Below, piece after piece: positions 1 to 8,261 of a stretch of 58,621 nucleotides of DNA (position 1 is its first letter; every line of letters starts with the position of its first letter). The stretch comes from an uncultured Alphaproteobacteria bacterium (lineage in GTDB: Bacteria > Pseudomonadota > Alphaproteobacteria > RF32 > CAG-239). Location of the stretch: assembly GCA_944393205.1 (NCBI GenBank), contig CALXZI010000006.1, positions 1 to 58,621 of the forward strand, given 5' to 3'. The position numbers and the translations under genes were made by a program. The notes beneath the pieces were generated by a model, which was not told the DNA's origin, made no database searches, and saw nothing but the letters and a program-made list of their open reading frames with translations.

Positions 1-28
1 CTTATACTCACTCACCTTTTGTTCTATA

Positions 29-55
29 CGCCGTCTCTGCCTAGACGGCGTTTCC
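29..55 (+). terminator. Rho-independent terminator of an upstream gene
   Basis: An 8-bp perfect GC-rich stem (29-36 pairing with 43-50, six-base loop) is followed by a short T-rich run. It most likely ends a rightward gene lying before the window. No part of that gene's coding sequence could be identified. Confidence 0.6.
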
Positions 56-490
56 TTGTATATGTGATACCTCCTTAACCTATCATATAGTATATCAGAT
101 GTTGTTTTCCTTAATAAAAATAGACGCTTGCAGAAAAACTGCTTTATTGATGAATTATAGCGAATTAAGCTCAATTGCTAAAGCACAAACCGATATACAT
201 TCTTGATATATAGAATATACGGTTATTTGTGTCATGTTTTTGAGATATTTCCGGTTGTTTATGCACAAATCGTCACCATACCACCTGATCGTGATGATGG
301 TTGTTATAGGGTGGCTTTAATCGGTTTTTTAATTATTAAATAAATACAATACCTTATAAGTGCCGGATAAGGCATCTCTTTCCACATAAGCAACGGCCGA
401 CTTACTTCAATTTCTAACGCTCCTTCAAGGCGTGACGGAAAGGTGATGATATTGCAACCAAAAATGAGAAAGCGTATTTATTATTTAAAC
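56..490. other. Intergenic region without a recognised gene
   Basis: This stretch is AT-rich and holds no convincing gene. An imperfect inverted repeat spans about 184-231, with arms starting CACAAA and ending TTCT. A smaller one (CCTTAT/ATAAGG) lies at 352-372. A 58-codon frame is open on the minus strand (304-477) but has no ATG or GTG near its beginning, so it may be a gene remnant or chance. A small RNA is possible but not shown. Confidence 0.4.
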
Positions 491-519
491 TTGATTATTT
501 AGCATCTTCTCCGCATAAT
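491..519 (+). promoter_or_regulatory. Candidate sigma70 promoter for gpsA
   Basis: TTGATT (491-496), a 17-bp spacer and CATAAT (514-519) lie about 37 bp before the gpsA start codon. The match is moderate and rests on sequence only. Confidence 0.35.
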
Positions 520-555
520 AAGACAATCATATAACAAACAACAAGGTTATATTTC

Positions 556-1551
556 ATGAAAAAAGTTGCAGTTTTAGGTATGGGTATTTTTGGTACAGCC
601 CTAGCGCTTACGGCCAATAGAGCCGGAAGTCAAGTGTTAGGTTGGGCTCGTAACAAAGATGTTGTTGAGGATATTAATCAAAGACATGCTAACACCAAAT
701 ATTTGCCTGATTTAATACTGCCGCCAAGTATAAAAGCAACTTCAAACATCTCCGAATTATTTTCTTTTGCGGATATTGTATTGCTTTGCATTTCGGCTCA
801 AGCAACGCGAGAGGTATTGCAACAAATAAAACCCTTTGTAAAACCCGATACAATAATTGTGCTTTGTGCCAAAGGCATTGAAGCAGAGAGTGGCAAACTC
901 TTATCTGAAGTTGTAAACGAAGAAATTCCCCATGTGCAATTGGTTGTTTTATCAGGCCCCGGTTTTGCTGTTGAAATTGCAAAATGTAAAATGGCATCGG
1001 TCACGATTGCCGGAACAAAAGAAAGCCATGCATTACAAGTACGAGATGCTCTTGCAACACCATATTTTCGCCCTTATACAACAACAGATATTATCTCTCC
1101 GCAAATTGGAGGAAGCGTTAAAAATGTAATAGCTATTGCCTCAGGTGTGATTGAAGGGGCAGGGTTTGGCGATAGCGCCAGAGCAGCGCTTATTACCCGC
1201 GGGCTACACGAAATGGGCGTATTATCCAGAGCTTTGCACGGTTTGCCCGAGACCATGATGGGAATGAGTGGTTTGGGCGATTTAGTATTAACAGCCAATT
1301 GCATGCAGTCAAGAAATTTTAGTTTTGGTTATGAAATAGGTGTTAATGGTCACGCACAGGACATAATAAAGAATAATACCAAAACAGTAGAAGGAATAGC
1401 AACCGCAAAAGCCGTCATAAAACGCGCACACGCAGCATTAATTGAAATGCCTATATGCGAAACGGTAAATAAAGTACTGTTTGAAAATTTTCCATTAGAT
1501 CTTGCCATGAAAGAATTGCTGCAACGTCCGTTTAGAACTGAAGGATTGTAA
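556..1551 (+). CDS. gpsA: Glycerol-3-phosphate dehydrogenase [NAD(P)+]
   Basis: Cytoplasmic enzyme that reduces dihydroxyacetone phosphate to sn-glycerol-3-phosphate, the backbone for phospholipid synthesis. The 331-aa length is normal for the family. The N-terminus has the Rossmann dinucleotide motif GMGIFG (residues 8-13). Further in are the conserved GGSVKNV segment, with the likely catalytic lysine, and ITRGLHEMG. The C-terminal part keeps the EG...TA substrate-domain pattern. The ATG at 556 follows an AAGG ribosome site. The gene stands alone and converges on the ATP synthase cluster, with only 19 bp between the two ends. Confidence 0.96.
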   Translation: MKKVAVLGMGIFGTALALTANRAGSQVLGWARNKDVVEDINQRHANTKYLPDLILPPSIKATSNISELFSFADIVLLCISAQATREVLQQIKPFVKPDTIIVLCAKGIEAESGKLLSEVVNEEIPHVQLVVLSGPGFAVEIAKCKMASVTIAGTKESHALQVRDALATPYFRPYTTTDIISPQIGGSVKNVIAIASGVIEGAGFGDSARAALITRGLHEMGVLSRALHGLPETMMGMSGLGDLVLTANCMQSRNFSFGYEIGVNGHAQDIIKNNTKTVEGIATAKAVIKRAHAALIEMPICETVNKVLFENFPLDLAMKELLQRPFRTEGL

Positions 1552-1570
1552 CGTTGAGTAGTATTAAGCT

Positions 1571-2203
1571 TTATTTTTGTTGCAATTGTGCAACCTTTTG
1601 CACGATTTTATCCAAAGATTTATCAATTAATTTTTCATGATCAGTTGTACTCAAGCCGGTATGGATATGGTCTTTAACTTTTTTAACAGTTAGTGCTGCA
1701 ATTTTTTGATTAATTTCGTTTTTTACTTTTTCAACGGCAGCGTTAATACCGTTTTCTACTTCTTGACGACGAGAAGCTAAATCTTGCTCTAATTTTTGCA
1801 ACTCCGCGTTTTTAAGAAATTCAATTTCTTTTTCCGAACGTATTAAAATTTCATCAGCTTCATCTTTGGCGTGCAAAAATTTTCGCTCATATTGAGCTAA
1901 AAGTTTTTGTGCATCATCACGTAATTGTTCAGCTTGATTAATTTGATCAATAATTTCGTTTCGGCGTTTTAAAAGCATTGCTTTAAGGGCTTTTCCCAAA
2001 GGCTTAAACAATAAAACCACAACCAGTATAAAGGCAAATCCAACCCAAAATTCTGCACTTTTATAGAAAATTTCTTCGCCATGAGAGTGTATTTCTGATA
2101 AATCTTCGCTTTGTACGACGGTCGCCTCTAGTTCTGTCGGCACATCGGAAAGAACATTGTTTTCAGAAATCAAAATCGGATAATATTCTGTTTGTTCCGT
2201 CAT
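1571..2203 (-). CDS. atpF: F-type ATP synthase subunit b
   Basis: Peripheral-stalk subunit that ties the F1 head to subunit a. The 210-aa protein has a single membrane helix at about residues 50-70 (FWVGFAFILVVVLLF), then a long charged coiled coil. The b family normally begins with its membrane helix. Here about 47 mostly acidic residues precede it, giving a longer extracytoplasmic tail than usual. The ribosome site AAGGAATAA lies in the last codons of the upstream b' gene, so translation is probably coupled. It is the last gene of the leftward Fo cluster. The F1 genes are not in the window. Confidence 0.93.
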   Translation of the reverse strand: MTEQTEYYPILISENNVLSDVPTELEATVVQSEDLSEIHSHGEEIFYKSAEFWVGFAFILVVVLLFKPLGKALKAMLLKRRNEIIDQINQAEQLRDDAQKLLAQYERKFLHAKDEADEILIRSEKEIEFLKNAELQKLEQDLASRRQEVENGINAAVEKVKNEINQKIAALTVKKVKDHIHTGLSTTDHEKLIDKSLDKIVQKVAQLQQK

Positions 2204-2206
2204 GGT

Positions 2207-2671
2207 TTATTCCTTATCGGAAGAAGAAATCACATCATTTTGCACGCCGAACTTAATCAAAATGTTTTTAGCGAGTTGTTCAGATACGCTTTCAACCATA
2301 TCCAACGTTTCCTGCCGTTGTTTTGTCAGCTGGTACTCGCTATCAGCAATTTTACGGTTAAGAATATCTTCAATTTCCGTATGCTTATCGGAAATTGTTT
2401 TAATCAATTCCAATCGGTTTTGCTCAATATGAGCATCAGCATCGTTTTTGGCTTTTTGCAAAGCTTTTTCATATTTATCCAAGGATTGAAGAGCCTGCTT
2501 ATTAATTTTCTCGGCCTTTTGGATATAGCCGTCAATTTTACGGCGGCGTTGTTCCAAAATATCTTCAATCCTCGGGATAATAAACCACGACATAACAAAC
2601 CACAGGCTGCAAAATGTCAACAGCAGCCAAAATATTTGTGATAGGTATGTTGAGGTATCAAATTGAGGCAT
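2207..2671 (-). CDS. atpG: F-type ATP synthase subunit b'
   Basis: Second, divergent b-type stator subunit (often called atpG or atpF'), typical of alphaproteobacteria, cyanobacteria and chloroplasts, which build a b/b' heterodimeric stalk. The 154-aa protein opens with the MPQFDTSTYLSQIFWLLLTF membrane segment characteristic of alphaproteobacterial b', followed by a charged coiled coil. It sits between atpE and atpF with 2-3 bp gaps, so it is part of one operon. Confidence 0.93.
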   Translation of the reverse strand: MPQFDTSTYLSQIFWLLLTFCSLWFVMSWFIIPRIEDILEQRRRKIDGYIQKAEKINKQALQSLDKYEKALQKAKNDADAHIEQNRLELIKTISDKHTEIEDILNRKIADSEYQLTKQRQETLDMVESVSEQLAKNILIKFGVQNDVISSSDKE

Positions 2672-2673
2672 TT

Positions 2674-2895
2674 TTAATTACCCGTTAAGATAATCAAAGC
2701 AATAACCAATGCATACAAAGCAATGGCCTCAATGGCGGCAAAACCGGCCCAACCGTAAATATCAACATCTTTTTTAACTTGTGGGTTACGTCCGACAGTT
2801 TCAATTACCGTGGTCCACAACTTGGTAACACCCCAAGCGGAGGCCATCATGGACAAGGCACACAAAGCAGCTGAAATATAAGCTAACGGTTCCAT
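2674..2895 (-). CDS. atpE: F-type ATP synthase subunit c
   Basis: Proteolipid of the rotor ring, two membrane helices, 73 aa. The polar loop is GRNP (35-38) and the proton-binding carboxylate is Glu56 in helix 2 (FAAIEAIALY). There is no extra Gln/Ser/Thr ligand, so protons rather than sodium are expected. Helix 1 is odd. The usual GxGxGxG packing motif is replaced by a Ser/Ala pattern (SMMASAWGV), which could change ring packing or size. The gene lies directly after atpB in the operon. Confidence 0.93.
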   Translation of the reverse strand: MEPLAYISAALCALSMMASAWGVTKLWTTVIETVGRNPQVKKDVDIYGWAGFAAIEAIALYALVIALIILTGN

Positions 2896-2917
2896 AAATT
2901 TTTCCTTTCAAATTCAG

Positions 2918-3640
2918 TTAATGATAATGTAAAGCATCACTCAAATAAATGCAGCTTAAGACGGTAAAAATAAACGCTTGCAAAACTGCAATAAACATTT
3001 CAAAAACAATAATACATGCGTCAAATAATAACGGCACGGCGCCAGCCAAACCCAAAGCAACGACAAATCCGGCCAAAATTTTCAACATAATATGCCCAAC
3101 CGTCATATTTGCGACCAAACGGACGGTCAGACTAAAAGGTTTTGATAACAAAGATATGGCTTCAATCGGGACGACCAACGGCGCTAAAAGCCAAGGAATT
3201 CCCCGTGGTAAAAAAGTCCGCAAATATCCCCATTTTTTAGTATAAATTCCAACCGAGATATTAAATAGCAGAGCAAAAATCGCCAATGTTCCGACAGTTG
3301 CCAAATGCGATGTAAAAGTAAAACTATATGGAAACAGTCCCAACAAATTCCCAAAAGCGATAAATAAGAATATGCTGAAAATAAATGAAAAATATTTCAA
3401 ACCTTCTTTGCCGGCACTGTTTTTCAGCAAATTATGAATAAATTCATAAGCCATTTCCGGCACGAGTTGCGCCATATCCGGAATTACTGTTCTTTTTCTT
3501 AAACAAAAACCTAAAACGAGAATCACCGCTGCAACAGCTAAAACCATAAACAAAGCCGAATTTGTAAATGAAATGTCATATCCATCAATTTCTAACGGAA
3601 TAATCGGTTTTACATTAAATTGTTCCAAAGGACTGGCCAT
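2918..3640 (-). CDS. atpB: F-type ATP synthase subunit a
   Basis: Membrane subunit that forms the two proton half-channels against the c-ring. It is rich in hydrophobic helices and carries the essential arginine in SLTVRLVANMTVGH (Arg174, counting from the start chosen here). The start at 3640 (MASPLEQF) is preferred to the ATG six bases upstream, because GAGGAG lies 8 bp before it but only 2 bp before the earlier ATG. The first bases nearly abut the atpI stop, indicating coupling. Confidence 0.94.
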   Translation of the reverse strand: MASPLEQFNVKPIIPLEIDGYDISFTNSALFMVLAVAAVILVLGFCLRKRTVIPDMAQLVPEMAYEFIHNLLKNSAGKEGLKYFSFIFSIFLFIAFGNLLGLFPYSFTFTSHLATVGTLAIFALLFNISVGIYTKKWGYLRTFLPRGIPWLLAPLVVPIEAISLLSKPFSLTVRLVANMTVGHIMLKILAGFVVALGLAGAVPLLFDACIIVFEMFIAVLQAFIFTVLSCIYLSDALHYH

Positions 3641-3645
3641 AATCA

Positions 3646-3948
3646 TTACTCCTCGGTCTTATTTTCTACTCTAAATGTTTTATAAATGTTTAAAACACCG
3701 GCTACGCCGCCAAAAATTGTAAAAATAGCGACCAACCATGGACGAGTGGAAAACAAACCGTCTGCCAAATAACCGATTCCTGCGCCGATAAGCACACCGG
3801 ATAGTAACTCTATGCTGATTTGAAAACCGGTTGCCGTATGTGTATAAGCACTTTTAGAGGTCTCTGAAACACGAACCGCGTCAAGGTTCTTTGCCTTAAA
3901 ATCGCGAATACGCCGATTAATGTTTTTAATGTCTTCCGGTTCTTGCAA
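3646..3948 (-). CDS. atpI: ATP synthase-associated protein AtpI
   Basis: Small inner-membrane protein of the AtpI family, considered to help c-ring assembly or cation supply to the ATP synthase. The 100-aa product has a charged N-terminus and two hydrophobic segments (about 45-65 and 72-90), with Gly-rich packing (GVLIGAGIGYLADG). The start is TTG at 3948, supported by GAGGAA eight bases upstream. It is the first gene of the Fo cluster and follows the DsbA-like gene closely. Confidence 0.85.
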   Translation of the reverse strand: MQEPEDIKNINRRIRDFKAKNLDAVRVSETSKSAYTHTATGFQISIELLSGVLIGAGIGYLADGLFSTRPWLVAIFTIFGGVAGVLNIYKTFRVENKTEE

Positions 3949-3964
3949 CTTTTGTTCCTCTGTT

Positions 3965-4696
3965 TTATGCCAACAACTCGGTTAAATAACTTTTTAAAGT
4001 TTCATAATCAGGAACGCCGTATATAATTTCATATTGTCCGTCGTGACTAATTAAGAACGCCGGCGTACCCTGCATTTTAAGCTTGTCAATCGCTTCTTGC
4101 CGATCATTTATAATTCGTTGGGCCAAAGTATCGTCTTCAAGACATTTGCCGGCGTCGGTTTTGTTCAAACCATTGGCAAGGGCATAACGTTTTAAGATTT
4201 TTTCGGTATTAAAAGAAAGCATCCATTCTCGTTGGCTTTCAAACATCATTTTTAAAAAATTCTGGCGATTTTGCAACGGCACGCATTCTGACAGCATAGC
4301 GCCCTGCATAGATTTACGGTCTAAAGGAAAATTAATAAAAGCAACTTTTAATTTATCGCCGTCAATAAAATCTTTTTTTAATTTTGGGAGAATGTTTAAA
4401 TGAAAATAAGCACAATGGGTGCAGCCTAAAGAAGAAAGTTCGTACATTGTAAGCGGCGCATCTGATTTGCCGATAATTTCCGTCGGTTTAAAATTTAATG
4501 CCAAGTTGTCGTCTAGTTTAACGGCGATACCCTGCGCACCATCGGTAGCCGGTGTTTGTGCTTGAGCCGGCTGAACCAATGTAAAAGTTCCGTCATGAAA
4601 CACAAAACCTTTTAGTGATAAATAGCCGTATGCACAAATAACATAAATCAATATACTGGTAACAACGGCGCTCAAACGGCGAATAAAATTTTCCAC
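3965..4696 (-). CDS. DsbA-like thiol:disulfide interchange protein
   Basis: Membrane-anchored thioredoxin-fold protein, probably acting on cysteines of exported proteins. A hydrophobic anchor lies at about residues 10-30 (VVTSILIYVICAYGYLSL). The domain has the active site CTHC (SSLGCTHCAYFH) and the late cis-proline region GTPAFLI. It fits the DsbA/BdbD-like group (thioredoxin_4) with 243 aa. The GTG start at 4696 follows GGAGG, which overlaps the end of the DciA-like gene, so the two are coupled. A DUF721 gene next to such a thioredoxin is common in alphaproteobacteria. Cysteine-containing secretion-island proteins here are possible substrates, but that is inference. Confidence 0.85.
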   Translation of the reverse strand: MENFIRRLSAVVTSILIYVICAYGYLSLKGFVFHDGTFTLVQPAQAQTPATDGAQGIAVKLDDNLALNFKPTEIIGKSDAPLTMYELSSLGCTHCAYFHLNILPKLKKDFIDGDKLKVAFINFPLDRKSMQGAMLSECVPLQNRQNFLKMMFESQREWMLSFNTEKILKRYALANGLNKTDAGKCLEDDTLAQRIINDRQEAIDKLKMQGTPAFLISHDGQYEIIYGVPDYETLKSYLTELLA

Positions 4697-4705
4697 AAAG
4701 GCCTC

Positions 4706-5227
4706 CTATTTGTTATTTTTAAACACACATTCACCCAAACTTTTTAATCTATTTCTTAAATCTGGATTTTGTACATTTTCTGTTACGCTCTGAATATAAT
4801 TTTCTTCTTCTTTTGTGACAAGCTTTTTCTCGTGCTTATCATCAAAATCGGTAGTTGATGGGGTATGTATAAGCGAGCCGTTTTGGACAATCTTGATTTT
4901 TGCTATGGCTTGATAACCAAAAAAAGTATTGATTTTTTCTAAAAGCAGCGGCGTTTTATGCTGAATTTCTAAAGCATAAGCACCATCTGCAACCAAAAGG
5001 CATAAAGTACCATTGTTTTCGGTACCGCGTTTAAATTCAATTTTTTGCGGCAAAGAGTATTGCGCCAACGTCTCGCCGGCAATATTTTTCCAATTGGCAA
5101 TCAAATCAATTTCTGCCAATCCTTTGTTTCCCAAAAGTTTTTTGACAAACGACGCCATGCCGGCGGAAAGTGCTTCCAAACCATGGCATAAATGTTCTTT
5201 GCTGACGATGTTTTTTTGTTTTTTCAT
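4706..5227 (-). CDS. DUF721 / DciA-like protein
   Basis: The 173-aa protein matches the DUF721 family by its core (LIANWKNIAGETLAQYSLPQKIEF, 24 residues long, at about 43-66) and by the following beta-rich segment with LCLLVADGAYALEIQHK. Members include DciA, the replicative helicase loader or operator found in bacteria that lack DnaC. The helicase role is assigned by family only. The C-terminal third is charged and variable. It lies upstream of the DsbA-like gene with a few bases between them. Confidence 0.75.
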   Translation of the reverse strand: MKKQKNIVSKEHLCHGLEALSAGMASFVKKLLGNKGLAEIDLIANWKNIAGETLAQYSLPQKIEFKRGTENNGTLCLLVADGAYALEIQHKTPLLLEKINTFFGYQAIAKIKIVQNGSLIHTPSTTDFDDKHEKKLVTKEEENYIQSVTENVQNPDLRNRLKSLGECVFKNNK

Positions 5228-5262
5228 AATTTAAATGTAATCAAAAATATAAAAAGTGCAAA

Positions 5263-6186
5263 TTAAATTTTCAAACGTTGTAACGGATGTTTTTGTTTAA
5301 CGGTTTCCATCAGTCGTTGTGAGGTAATGTGTGTATAAATTTCGGTTGTGGCAATACTTTCATGCCCGAGCATTTTTTGTACCGAACGCAAATCTGCCTG
5401 ATGGTTGATGAGGTTGGTGGCAAAAGAATGGCGCAATGTGTGGGGCGATATCAAATGCATATCAAAACCGCATTCTAAAGCAATTTTTTTTAATTCCTTA
5501 AAAAATGCATCACGGGTGATATGTCCGTCGCCGGCAGTTTTTGACGGAAACAGCCATGGCGATTTTTTGCCTTTGATAATAAAATTGCTGCGAAAATTTT
5601 GTGTATAATCCAAAACAGCGTCTATTGCGGTTTGTGAAATCGGAATAAGGCGTTCCTTATTGCCTTTTCCGCATACGCTTAACTGCCGCTTATCATAATT
5701 GATGGCATTCTCCGGTAAGGCAATCAGCTCGGAAACACGCAAACCGGTTGAGAACATCAGCCGGATCATAATGCCGATTCGTTTAAAAGCGGGGTTATCG
5801 TGCGTTTGCGCCTGTTCAATCAACCGGTTAATCTGTTCCGGCGTCAGAAATTTAGGCAGCGGTTTTTTCTGTTTCGGTGTTAAAATGTTTGCCGTCGGAT
5901 TATCTTTTAAAATTTTTTCAGAAAATAAAAAACGACAAAATTCACGCAGTGCCGAAAGTTTGCGTGCTTGAGTTTTAGGGGTAAGTTTTTTTTCGCCCAA
6001 TTTGCCGACAAAAGAAGCCACGTCTTCGGAAGAAATTTGTTCAACGTCCGCCTCTGTGAGGGCAAAAAATTGATCAATGTCGCGCCGATAAGCGGCCAAG
6101 GTGTTGTCGGCGGCGCCTTTTTCGGCGGCCATCATATCTAAAAACCAAATAAGATATTTTTTATATCGGTTATTTTTTGTACTCAA
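5263..6186 (-). CDS. xerD: Site-specific tyrosine recombinase XerD
   Basis: Tyrosine recombinase that resolves chromosome dimers at dif with XerC. The N-terminal SAM-like core-binding domain (about 1-95) is followed by the catalytic domain. Catalytic residues are visible: Arg in TGLRVSEL, Lys in CGKGNKERLIPI, HTLRHSFAT (His-x-x-Arg), LGHESIATT and the nucleophile Tyr in EIYTHI. Length (307 aa) is normal. XerD is preferred to XerC because of the ENTL-like N-terminus, the C-terminal KQKHP and the neighbouring aroK, a common alphaproteobacterial arrangement. The start is TTG at 6186 with AGGA upstream. It overlaps the 46-residue membrane peptide gene by 17 bp. Confidence 0.9.
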   Translation of the reverse strand: MSTKNNRYKKYLIWFLDMMAAEKGAADNTLAAYRRDIDQFFALTEADVEQISSEDVASFVGKLGEKKLTPKTQARKLSALREFCRFLFSEKILKDNPTANILTPKQKKPLPKFLTPEQINRLIEQAQTHDNPAFKRIGIMIRLMFSTGLRVSELIALPENAINYDKRQLSVCGKGNKERLIPISQTAIDAVLDYTQNFRSNFIIKGKKSPWLFPSKTAGDGHITRDAFFKELKKIALECGFDMHLISPHTLRHSFATNLINHQADLRSVQKMLGHESIATTEIYTHITSQRLMETVKQKHPLQRLKI

Positions 6187-6310
6187 TGGTTATGTCCTGC
6201 TCAATATGTTGTGTTGCCGGCGAGATATCTTTAGCGGCAATATATACCACCCCGCCCAGAACAGCGACAATCAAAATGTAATAAATCCATTTATAGTTTT
6301 TTTGCCTCAT
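6170..6310 (-). CDS. 46-residue single-pass membrane peptide
   Basis: A small frame opening MRQKNYKWIYYILIVAVLGG encodes a short basic N-terminus, one membrane helix (about 8-27) and a polar tail ending DITIEYKK. It starts with ATG and overlaps the xerD start by 17 bp, so it is probably translationally coupled to it. Small membrane proteins at this place beside xerD/aroK occur in other alphaproteobacteria as far as I recall. The function is unknown. Confidence 0.6.
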   Translation of the reverse strand: MRQKNYKWIYYILIVAVLGGVVYIAAKDISPATQHIEQDITIEYKK

Positions 6311-6333
6311 GGTAAAATACCTTATAAAAAATG

Positions 6334-6362
6334 TTGATAAATCCGGATAAGCTTTATATGAT
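6334..6362 (+). promoter_or_regulatory. Candidate promoter of aroK-rph-rdgB-addBA
   Basis: TTGATA (6334-6339), 17-bp spacer, TATGAT (6357-6362) is a good sigma70 match. It lies 33 bp before the aroK ATG. Confidence 0.6.
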
Positions 6363-6381
6363 TTAACATAATAATTTTGAA
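6353..6381 (-). promoter_or_regulatory. Candidate promoter of the xerD-atp operon
   Basis: On the minus strand TTCAAA (6376-6381), a 17-bp spacer and TATAAA (6353-6358) lie about 43 bp before the 46-residue peptide gene. It overlaps the rightward aroK promoter, so the two may compete. Confidence 0.4.
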
Positions 6382-6395
6382 AGAAGTGTTAAGAA

Positions 6396-6950
6396 ATGGT
6401 ACAAAACATAAATAAAATCATTCTTTTAGTCGGTTTAATGGGCAGCGGCAAGACCAGCGTCGGCAAAAGATTGGCGCAAAAGCTAAATCTGCCCTTTGTG
6501 GATGGCGATCAAGAAATTGAAAAAGCCGCCGGTTTATCTTTAATTGATGTCTTAAAATGCTTTGGTCCGGAAGAATACCGCGCCGGCGAAATGCGGGTGA
6601 TGAAACGACTTCTTCAGGGAGAGCCTTGCGTCTTGGCGTCAGGTGGTGGTTCGTTTGTGGCTGAACAAACGCGCGAAATGGCTAAACTCCATGCGTTAAC
6701 CATTTGGTTAAAGGCCGATATTGATACGCTTTATAACCGTACGGCCGGCCGTAAGCATCGTCCTTTCTTAATGGGAGCCGATTCGCGGTTGAAAGAAAAA
6801 CTTGAGAATTATATCAAAGAAGAATACCCGTATTATTCCACGGCGGATATTGTGGTGGAAACCAAGGATGAAAAAGTAGATAATACGGTGGCCAGAGTCA
6901 TGCGCGCCATAGAAGATTTTTATCGTACGGAGAAAAAAAATGCGTCATAA
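6396..6950 (+). CDS. aroK: Shikimate kinase
   Basis: Phosphorylates shikimate in the chorismate pathway for aromatic amino acids. The 184-aa P-loop kinase shows Walker A GLMGSGKT (about 14-21), the DGD substrate Asp, the GGG loop in LASGGGSF and the lid arginine in HRPFLMG. In most alphaproteobacteria aroK is followed by aroB. Here it runs directly into rph with an 11-bp overlap, so the genes are probably co-translated while aroB lies elsewhere. Confidence 0.95.
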   Translation: MVQNINKIILLVGLMGSGKTSVGKRLAQKLNLPFVDGDQEIEKAAGLSLIDVLKCFGPEEYRAGEMRVMKRLLQGEPCVLASGGGSFVAEQTREMAKLHALTIWLKADIDTLYNRTAGRKHRPFLMGADSRLKEKLENYIKEEYPYYSTADIVVETKDEKVDNTVARVMRAIEDFYRTEKKNAS

Positions 6951-7650
6951 TAATCGTCTGGCAGAAAGTTTGCGTAAAGTGGAAATCATTCCGGATATCA
7001 ATCCGTATGCCGAAGGTTCGTGCCTAATAAAATGCGGCAACACACATGTTTTGTGTACGGCATCGGTTGATGATAAATTGCCGGCATGGCTCAATGGTCA
7101 AAACAGAGGATGGATAACGGCCGAATATGCTCTTTTGCCGCGTTCCACCAAAACCAGAGTGGCCCGCGAAACACGTGGTCCGTCGGGACGTACGCATGAA
7201 ATTCAACGTTTAATCGGTCGTTCTTTGCGTGCGGTAACGGATTTAAGCCAACTGCAAGGCTTTTTAATCCAAATAGATTGCGATGTTTTGCAAGCCGATG
7301 GCGGCACGCGCACGGCATCCATAACCGGTTCTTTTGTGGCTTTGTATCGGGCGCTGCAAAAACTTACGACGGAAGGAAAAATCCCCTGCAATCCGATTCG
7401 CGAATTTGTCGCGGCGGTGTCCTGCGGCTTGGAAGGCGAAGAATGTTTATTGGATTTGGACTATGAAGAAGATTCTTCAGCGCGCGCCGATACCAATTTT
7501 GTCTTGACCGAAAGCGGCAAAATTGTTGAAATCCAAGGAACGGCAGAAGGTGAACCTTTTCCTGAAGAACAATTCGTCAAACTTTTTGATTTGGCCAAGA
7601 AGGGTATTGCCGAACTAATAAAATTACAGAAAAAAGCACTAGGTTTATAA
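6940..7650 (+). CDS. rph: Ribonuclease PH
   Basis: Phosphorolytic 3'-5' exoribonuclease that trims tRNA precursors. The 236-aa length is normal. Typical blocks are GSCLIKCGNTHVLCTASV near the N-terminus, the RNA-binding Arg-rich stretch RGPSGRTHEIQRLIGRSLRA and the active-site region DCDVLQADGGTRTASITGS. It overlaps the end of aroK and is followed after 10 bp by rdgB, a conserved rph-rdgB pair. Confidence 0.96.
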   Translation: MRHNNRLAESLRKVEIIPDINPYAEGSCLIKCGNTHVLCTASVDDKLPAWLNGQNRGWITAEYALLPRSTKTRVARETRGPSGRTHEIQRLIGRSLRAVTDLSQLQGFLIQIDCDVLQADGGTRTASITGSFVALYRALQKLTTEGKIPCNPIREFVAAVSCGLEGEECLLDLDYEEDSSARADTNFVLTESGKIVEIQGTAEGEPFPEEQFVKLFDLAKKGIAELIKLQKKALGL

Positions 7651-7660
7651 GGATTTAAAA

Positions 7661-8248
7661 ATGGAAGAATTGATATTTGCTAGCCACAATTGTGGCAAAA
7701 TTGCGGAAATCAAACAAATGTTGGCGCCTCTGAATATAAAAGTGTTGTCGGCTGATGATATTGATTTACCGGACGTTGAAGAAACCGGCGCCACATTTGA
7801 AGAAAATGCCGCCTTAAAAGCTCTAACCATAGCCAAATTAACGGGAAAATTATGCCTTGCTGATGATTCTGGTTTGTGTGTCAATGCTTTGGGCGGTCGC
7901 CCAGGGGTTTATTCCGCTCGTTACGCGCCAAACCGCGATTTTGATAAAGCCATGGATAAGCTTTTGGCAGAGCTTGAAGAAAGTGACAGTCCTGATCGTT
8001 CGGCTTATTTTGCCTGTGTGTTGGTTTTAGGACATCCCGAGGGGTCTTATCAACGTTTTGAAGGACGGGTTAACGGCAAAATTGCCATGCAAAAACAGGG
8101 CAATGGCGGCTTTGGCTTTGATCCTCTGTTTGTTCCGGACGGATATAAAGAAACATTTGCTGAATTAGACGCTGATGTTAAAAACAAAATTTCTCACCGT
8201 GGTCGGGCTTTGCAAAAATTTGTTTCTTTCATTCATGATTTAAAATAA
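7661..8248 (+). CDS. rdgB: XTP/dITP pyrophosphatase (RdgB/HAM1)
   Basis: House-cleaning enzyme hydrolysing dITP and XTP to monophosphates. The 195-aa protein carries the HAM1 motifs: FASHNCGKIAEIK at the N-terminus (family SGN..K), ETGATFEENAALKA, ADDSGLCVNALGGRPGVYSA and, near the C-terminus, GFGFDPLFVPDG and ISHRGRAL. It belongs to the same rightward operon and ends 13 bp before addB. Confidence 0.96.
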   Translation: MEELIFASHNCGKIAEIKQMLAPLNIKVLSADDIDLPDVEETGATFEENAALKALTIAKLTGKLCLADDSGLCVNALGGRPGVYSARYAPNRDFDKAMDKLLAELEESDSPDRSAYFACVLVLGHPEGSYQRFEGRVNGKIAMQKQGNGGFGFDPLFVPDGYKETFAELDADVKNKISHRGRALQKFVSFIHDLK

Positions 8249-8261
8249 CGGAAAATTTGCC

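Noticed and set aside
304..477. 58-codon minus-strand open frame with coding-like composition
   Set aside because: No ATG or GTG near its beginning, no ribosome site and no family recognised. It may be a gene fragment, but the evidence is too thin for a CDS or pseudogene call.
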